From the NCBI RefSeq assembly GCF_022771645.1, contig NZ_JALFCU010000010.1, positions 1-38,929 of the forward strand: 38,929 bases of DNA, given 5' to 3'. A program made the translations under genes and the position numbers. Of the stretch, positions 34,400 to 38,929 are shown in pieces; position 1 is the stretch's first letter, and each line of letters begins with the position of its first letter. A model generated the notes under the pieces. The model was not told the origin of the DNA, did no database searches, and saw nothing but the letters and a program-made list of their open reading frames with translations. This stretch comes from Selenomonas sp. Lineage in GTDB: Bacteria > Bacillota > Negativicutes > Selenomonadales > Selenomonadaceae.

Positions 34400-35149
34400 A
34401 TGGCAAGAACTCCGATCATCGCTGGCAACTGGAAAATGAACAACACGATCGCGGAAGGCGTTTCGCTCGTGAAAGACCTCGCACCGCTCGTCAAGGACGC
34501 GAAGGTCACGGTCGTCGTCTGCCCGACGGCCACGGCGCTCTCCTCGGTCGCGGATGCTGTCAAAGGCACGAACATCCATGTCGGCGCACAGAACGTGCAT
34601 TGGGAAGACCATGGCGCGTTCACGGGCGAAGTCTCCACGAAGATGCTGACGGAAATCGGCGTTGACTACTGCGTCCTCGGCCACAGCGAGCGCCGTGGCT
34701 ACTTCGGCGAGACGGATGAGGGCGTCAATAAGCGCGCGCATGCAGCGTTTGCGGCCGGCATCACGCCGATCATCTGCTGCGGCGAGCCGCTCGAAATCCG
34801 CGAGCGCGGCTCTTACCTCGAAATGGTCGCCTTCCAGGTCCTCGAAGCCCTCGCTGGTTTCAAGCCGGAAGAAGTCGCGAAGCTCGTTATCGCCTATGAG
34901 CCGATCTGGGCGATCGGCACGGGCAAGACGGCATCGTTCGAGCAGGCCGAGGAAGTCTGCAAGCACATCCGCGAGACGGTCGCCGGCAAGTTCGGCCAGG
35001 CCGCTGCGGACGGCATCCGCATCCAGTACGGCGGCAGCGTGAAGCCGGCGACGATCAAAGACCTCATGAAGCAGCCGAACGTCGATGGCGCGCTCGTCGG
35101 CGGTGCTTCGCTCAAGGCGAAAGACTTCAGCGAGATCGTCAACTTCTGA
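34400..35149 (+). CDS. tpiA: Triosephosphate isomerase
   Basis: 249 residues from ATG 34400 (MARTPIIAGNWKMNNT), normal for TIM. LGHSERR holds the catalytic His, AYEPIWAIGTGKTA the catalytic Glu, YGGSVKP the phosphate-binding loop. AGGGGG lies about 10 bases upstream; the longer in-frame reading from 34340 has no such site. Confidence 0.98.
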   Translation: MARTPIIAGNWKMNNTIAEGVSLVKDLAPLVKDAKVTVVVCPTATALSSVADAVKGTNIHVGAQNVHWEDHGAFTGEVSTKMLTEIGVDYCVLGHSERRGYFGETDEGVNKRAHAAFAAGITPIICCGEPLEIRERGSYLEMVAFQVLEALAGFKPEEVAKLVIAYEPIWAIGTGKTASFEQAEEVCKHIRETVAGKFGQAAADGIRIQYGGSVKPATIKDLMKQPNVDGALVGGASLKAKDFSEIVNF

Positions 35150-35197
35150 TTTCTGTTCCTGACCTTTTTTTCGCGAATCAGAAGGAGCAACAATTAC

Positions 35198-36727
35198 ATG
35201 GCAAAACTCAAAAACGCCCCGGTGGCCCTCATCATCATGGATGGCTGCGGCCTCGGCGGCAAGCTCGATCCGAGCAACGCGGTGGAGAAGGCGAAGACCC
35301 CGGTCCTCGACGGCCTCCTCGCGAACTACAACTCCAGCCACCTGCAGGCGTCCGGCGAATTCGTCGGCCTGCCGGACGGCCAGATGGGCAACTCCGAAGT
35401 CGGCCACACGAACATCGGCGCCGGCCGCCTCGTTTACCAGCAGCTCACGCGCATTACGCGTGACATCAAGAACGGCGACTTCTTCAAGAATGAAGCGCTG
35501 CTCTCCATCATGCAAGGCGCAAAGGAAAAAGGCGGCGCCGTCCATCTCATGGGTCTCGTCTCCCCAGGCGGCGTCCACAGCCATCAGGAGCATCTCTATG
35601 CGCTCCTCGAAATGGCAAAGCGCGAAGGCGTGAAGGACGTCTACGTCCATGCGTTCCTCGACGGGCGTGACGTGCCGCCGCAGAGCGCGCAGCCGTACCT
35701 CGAAGAGCTCGAGGCGAAGTGCAAGGAGATCGGCGTCGGCCAGATCGCCACGGTCAGCGGCCGTTACTACGCCATGGATCGCGACCATCGTTGGGATCGC
35801 GAGCAGAAGGCGTACGAAGCGATGGCGCATGCCGAAGGCGTCGCGGCAGATGATCCGGTCAGCGGCCTCAAGGCCAGCTATGACGCGGGCGTCAACGACG
35901 AGTTCGTCGTGCCGTTCGTCGTCAAGGGCTACGAAGGCATGAAGAACGGCGACGGCGCCATCTTCTTCAACTTCCGCCCCGACCGCGCGCGCCAGAAGAC
36001 GCATGCGTTCACGGACGAGACGTTCGACGGCTTCGAGCGCGACGAGAACCTCAAGATTCCGTTCACGACGTTCTCCCAGTACGAGGACGGCATGAATGCG
36101 AAAGTCGCGTTCCCGCCGGAGTCCATCGACAAGACGCTCGGCGAAGTCATCCAGGACAATGGCATGACGCAGCTGCGCATCGCTGAGACGGAGAAGTACG
36201 CGCACGTCACGTTCTTCTTCAACGGCGGCGTCGAAGAGCCGTACAAGGGCGAGGACCGCATCCTCGTGCCGAGCCCGAAAGTCGCGACGTATGATCTCCA
36301 GCCGGAGATGAGCGCCGTCGAGGTCACGGACAAGGTCTGCGAAGCCATCCGTTCCGGCAAGTACGACTTCATCATCCTCAACTACGCGAACTGCGACATG
36401 GTCGGCCATACGGGCGTGTTCCCGGCGGTCGTCAAGGCCGTCGAGACCGTCGACAGTTGCGTCGGCCGTTTCGTTGCGGCCATCAAGGAAGCCGGCGGCG
36501 AGGTCTGCATCACGGCGGATCACGGCAACGCCGACAAGATGATGGACTACGTCAACAACCAGCCGTTCACGAAGCACACGACGAACGTCGTTCCTTTCAT
36601 CGTCGTGTCCGACCGCGTGAAGTCCGTGAATGACGGTGCGCTCTGCGACATCGCACCGACGCTCCTCACGCTCGCCGGCCTCGACATCCCGAAGGAAATG
36701 ACGGGCAAGAACCTCGTCGAACTCTGA
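35198..36727 (+). CDS. gpmI: 2,3-bisphosphoglycerate-independent phosphoglycerate mutase
   Basis: 509 residues, alkaline-phosphatase superfamily. Metal-binding IMDGCGLG, phospho-Ser loop GQMGNSEVGHTNIGAGR, and C-terminal ITADHGNADKM. Mn-dependent conversion of 3-PG to 2-PG. AGAAGGAG precedes the ATG. Enolase, often next, is not in this window. Confidence 0.97.
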   Translation: MAKLKNAPVALIIMDGCGLGGKLDPSNAVEKAKTPVLDGLLANYNSSHLQASGEFVGLPDGQMGNSEVGHTNIGAGRLVYQQLTRITRDIKNGDFFKNEALLSIMQGAKEKGGAVHLMGLVSPGGVHSHQEHLYALLEMAKREGVKDVYVHAFLDGRDVPPQSAQPYLEELEAKCKEIGVGQIATVSGRYYAMDRDHRWDREQKAYEAMAHAEGVAADDPVSGLKASYDAGVNDEFVVPFVVKGYEGMKNGDGAIFFNFRPDRARQKTHAFTDETFDGFERDENLKIPFTTFSQYEDGMNAKVAFPPESIDKTLGEVIQDNGMTQLRIAETEKYAHVTFFFNGGVEEPYKGEDRILVPSPKVATYDLQPEMSAVEVTDKVCEAIRSGKYDFIILNYANCDMVGHTGVFPAVVKAVETVDSCVGRFVAAIKEAGGEVCITADHGNADKMMDYVNNQPFTKHTTNVVPFIVVSDRVKSVNDGALCDIAPTLLTLAGLDIPKEMTGKNLVEL

Positions 36728-36761
36728 TCACTCGATTTAGTAGAAGAGAGGAATACGAACA

Positions 36762-37457
36762 ATGATTGCTTATTCACAGAAAGTGGAAGACATGGCTTGT
36801 GTCACGCAGGAAGTTCACCACGGCGCAGCCCCGATTCCTGAAGAAGGCAAATGGGTCAAGTCCAAGAATGTCCAGGACATCAGCGGCCTCACGCATGGTG
36901 TCGGCTGGTGCGCACCGCAGCAGGGCGCGTGCAAGCTCACGCTGAACGTCAAAGACGGCATTATCCAGGAATGCCTCGTTGAGACGATCGGTTGCTCGGG
37001 CATGACGCATTCCGCTGCTATGGCCGCGGAAATCCTCCCAGGCCTCACGGTCCTCGAAGCGCTCAACACGGACCTCGTCTGCGATGCCATCAACACGGCG
37101 ATGCGCGAGCTGTTCCTCCAGATCGCTTACGGCCGCAGCCAGACGGCGTTCTCCGATGACGGCCTGCCGGTCGGCGCTGGTCTCGATGACCTCGGCAAAG
37201 GCCTCCGCAGCCAGGTCGGCACGCTCTATGGCACGCTGAAGAAAGGCCCGCGTTACCTCGAACTCGCAGAAGGTTATGTCACGAAGCTCGGCCTCGACAA
37301 AGAAGGCCGCATCATCGGCTACGAAGTCGTGCAGGTCGGCAAAGTCCTCGAAGCTGTCCGCAAGGGCAAGGACGCGAACGAAGCCATCAAGGCCAACACG
37401 CGCACGAAGGGCCGTTTCGCTGATGCCGTGAAGACCATCGATCCGCGCGAAGAGTAA
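36762..37457 (+). CDS. NifU-N-like iron-sulfur cluster assembly scaffold protein
   Basis: 231 residues. The block CLVETIGCSGMTHSAAMAAE resembles the NifU/IscU N-domain pattern around its second Cys. Cysteines at 13, 50, 57, 71, 78 and 107 give enough ligands for a cluster. The N-terminal ~45 residues and the C-terminal ~90 residues are not typical of IscU, so this is a distinct branch. GAGAGGAA lies upstream of the ATG. It follows gpmI by 34 bases and precedes the GGGtGRT gene by 51 bases. Which apo-protein it serves is unknown; the neighbour is the first candidate. Confidence 0.8.
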   Translation: MIAYSQKVEDMACVTQEVHHGAAPIPEEGKWVKSKNVQDISGLTHGVGWCAPQQGACKLTLNVKDGIIQECLVETIGCSGMTHSAAMAAEILPGLTVLEALNTDLVCDAINTAMRELFLQIAYGRSQTAFSDDGLPVGAGLDDLGKGLRSQVGTLYGTLKKGPRYLELAEGYVTKLGLDKEGRIIGYEVVQVGKVLEAVRKGKDANEAIKANTRTKGRFADAVKTIDPREE

Positions 37458-37508
37458 TCTTTCACGCAAAGAGATACGAGTTTCTGGTAATCGAAAGGAA
37501 TGAAATCC

Positions 37509-38510
37509 ATGTCATTATTCGAAGGCTATGAGCGCCGCATTGACAAAATCAACGAAGTCTGCAAGAAATACGGGATCGGCAGCATCGAAGAATCCCGCAA
37601 GATCTGCCAGGACAAAGGCATCGACCCGTACAAGACGGTCGAAGACCTCCAGCCGATCGCGTTCGAGAACGCGAAATGGGCGTACACGCTCGGCGCAGCC
37701 ATCGCCATCAAGAAGGGCTGCACGAAAGCGGTCGACGCAGCGAAAGCCATCGGCGAAGGCCTCCAGGCGTTCTGCGTGCCGGGTTCTGTTGCAGATCATC
37801 GCAAGGTCGGTCTCGGCCATGGCAACCTCGGCGCGATGCTGCTCGATGAAAAAGCTGGTTGCTTCGCATTCCTCGCTGGCCACGAATCCTTCGCGGCAGC
37901 AGAAGGCGCTATCGGCATCGCGATGACGGCGAACAAGGTCCGCAAGAACCCGCTCCGCGTCATCCTCAACGGCCTCGGCAAAGACGCCGCGCAGATCATC
38001 AGCCGCATCAACGGCTTCACGTATGTCGTGACGGACTATGACTACAAGGCGAACAAGGTCAACGTCGTCGAAGAGATCGCCTACAGCGATGGCGAGCGCT
38101 CCAAAGTCAAGTGCTATGGCGCAGACTCCGTCCCCGAAGGCGTCGCCATCATGCACCTCGAGGATGTCGACATCTCCATCACGGGCAACTCCACGAACCC
38201 GACGCGCTTCCAGCATCCGGTCGCGGGCACGTACAAGAAGGAGTGCATCGAGAAGGGCAAGAAGTACTTCTCGGTCGCTTCGGGCGGCGGCACGGGCCGC
38301 ACGCTCCATCCGGACAACATGGCCGCCGGCCCTGCTTCCTACGGCATGACGGACACGATGGGCCGCATGCACAGCGATGCGCAGTTCGCAGGCTCGTCCT
38401 CCGTGCCGGCACATGTCGACATGATGGGCCTCATCGGCGCGGGCAACAACCCGATGGTCGGCATGACCGTCGCGGTCGCCGTCTCCGTGCAGGAAGCCAT
38501 GAGCAAATAA
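37509..38510 (+). CDS. GGGtGRT family protein of unknown function
   Basis: 333 residues with the family-naming motif GGGTGRT at 259-265, followed by LHPDNMAAGPASYGM. The middle has VGLGHGNLGAMLLDEKAGCFAFLAGHESFA, broken here as two motifs GLGHGNLGAM and FLAGHESFAAAEG. Eight Cys residues (18, 33, 71, 89, 118, 202, 246 among those placed). No signal peptide or membrane helix. The Gly/Thr/Arg loop suggests nucleotide or phosphate binding; no activity is known to me. ATG 37509 is chosen over ATG 37500, which abuts the AAAGGA site. Always consider it with the upstream Fe-S scaffold gene. Confidence 0.88.
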   Translation: MSLFEGYERRIDKINEVCKKYGIGSIEESRKICQDKGIDPYKTVEDLQPIAFENAKWAYTLGAAIAIKKGCTKAVDAAKAIGEGLQAFCVPGSVADHRKVGLGHGNLGAMLLDEKAGCFAFLAGHESFAAAEGAIGIAMTANKVRKNPLRVILNGLGKDAAQIISRINGFTYVVTDYDYKANKVNVVEEIAYSDGERSKVKCYGADSVPEGVAIMHLEDVDISITGNSTNPTRFQHPVAGTYKKECIEKGKKYFSVASGGGTGRTLHPDNMAAGPASYGMTDTMGRMHSDAQFAGSSSVPAHVDMMGLIGAGNNPMVGMTVAVAVSVQEAMSK

Positions 38511-38583
38511 TCTGCTCTACAAAAATTCCATAAGCTTCTGAGATGATTCAGGCGTCGGCCGTGCGATGCCTCATCTTCAGATA

Positions 38584-38623
38584 AAAGCCTCCGCAGTTTC
38601 GCCATTTCTGCGGAGGCTTTTTT
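38584..38623 (+). terminator. Strong terminator after the GGGtGRT gene
   Basis: AAAGCCTCCGCAG (38584-38596) pairs with CTGCGGAGGCTTT (38608-38620), T run to 38623. Confidence 0.93.
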
Positions 38624-38720
38624 ATGCTTAAAAGCCGAAAGGAAGATTCCGACAATTTCCATTGTTTTCTGAAATCAAACAAAAGAAAAGAAAATTCTAG
38701 CATTGATGTTCTTATTTCGC

Positions 38721-38749
38721 TTGAATTTCGTCGCGTCGATTGGTATACT
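38721..38749 (+). promoter_or_regulatory. Promoter pointing into the right-hand IS30 element
   Basis: TTGAAT (38721-38726), 17 bases, TATACT (38744-38749). No gene starts before the IS30 end at 38798, so its native gene has been displaced beyond the IS. Confidence 0.6.
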
Positions 38750-38797
38750 AAATACAGGGGAATCAAGCACGTTCGGTTTTTCATTTCCAAAGGATAA

Positions 38798-38929
38798 TTG
38801 CAAGTGCAAATTGAACAGTTGTTTTAATCAAGAACATTTCTCAATAGCATAGACTTCATCGAGAAAATGGTCGAAGAGCTCTGCTGGAGTGTGATATCCC
38901 AGAATACGGCGTGGACGCTGGTTTAGCTC
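38798..38929 (-). mobile_element. IS30-family element, downstream (right) end
   Basis: Terminal inverted repeat at 38798-38820, then the 3' end of a transposase gene running off the window. Same orientation as the fragment at 1-135; together they represent both ends of an IS30-type element. Confidence 0.8.
38828..38929 (-). CDS. IS30-family transposase, C-terminal fragment (cut by window edge)
   Basis: 33 codons plus stop on the minus strand: LNQRPRRILGYHTPAELF followed by DHFLDEVYAIEKCS. The RPRRxLGYxTPxE pattern is the hallmark end of IS30 transposases. The rest, with its DDE domain, lies beyond the window. Confidence 0.9.
   Translation of the reverse strand, partial: ELNQRPRRILGYHTPAELFDHFLDEVYAIEKCS

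Noticed and set aside
34334..36577. 747-codon minus-strand frame opposite tpiA and gpmI
   Set aside because: Antisense shadow of two unmistakable glycolytic genes; composition is not protein-like and there is no ribosome-binding site.

Overview
The window is 38.9 kb of GC-rich (about 60% by eye), densely coded chromosome. It most likely comes from a Negativicutes anaerobe of the Selenomonadaceae type (Selenomonas/Mitsuokella relatives). This is an inference from the Firmicutes-style rpsB-tsf-pyrH-frr...uppS-cdsA-dxr-rseP-ispG-proS cluster, the SCIFF peptide and its radical-SAM maturase, the NifU-like/GGGtGRT pair and the GC content. There is no rRNA, tRNA or CRISPR array. Both window edges lie inside IS30-family elements in the same orientation, so the window looks like a contig bounded by IS copies.

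Left part (1-11078). After the IS30 end comes a TSUP (TauE/SafE-type) permease, then a ~190-bp palindromic repeat. A minus-strand operon follows: murQ-murP-mupG-arsR-nlpC/p60, with overlaps or gaps of only a few bases. It imports MurNAc compounds by PTS, cleaves and converts them, and also encodes a CadC/SmtB-like metal-sensing repressor and a secreted peptidoglycan endopeptidase. Divergent from murQ is a CstA-family transporter. An intact IS1634-family element has inserted between them, flanked by perfect ~100-bp direct repeats that rebuild the cstA promoter. A DAACS symporter lies convergent to cstA.

Central part (11215-21734). This is the translation/envelope/isoprenoid block: S2, EF-Ts, UMP kinase, RRF, an unknown 76-aa protein, ferredoxin, UppS, CdsA, Dxr, RseP, IspG and ProS. 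Hairpin terminators separate rpsB/tsf and tsf/pyrH. From pyrH to proS most genes overlap or are separated by only a few bases; the exception is ferredoxin-uppS (93 bp with a possible terminator).

Accessory part (21748-31713). It holds an HD-GYP protein, an orphan amino-acid-binding lipoprotein, a hemerythrin, an AGCS alanine/glycine symporter with a consensus promoter, a Fic-family protein that has lost its catalytic loop, a PAS-GGDEF-GAF diguanylate cyclase, a TSCPD protein, a PHP phosphatase, and the SCIFF ranthipeptide precursor with its maturase.

Right part (31846-38929). A glycolytic gene set, gap-pgk-tpiA-gpmI, is followed in the same direction by an Fe-S scaffold (NifU-N-like) protein and a GGGtGRT-family protein of unknown function. 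After a strong terminator comes a promoter that points into the right-hand IS30 element.
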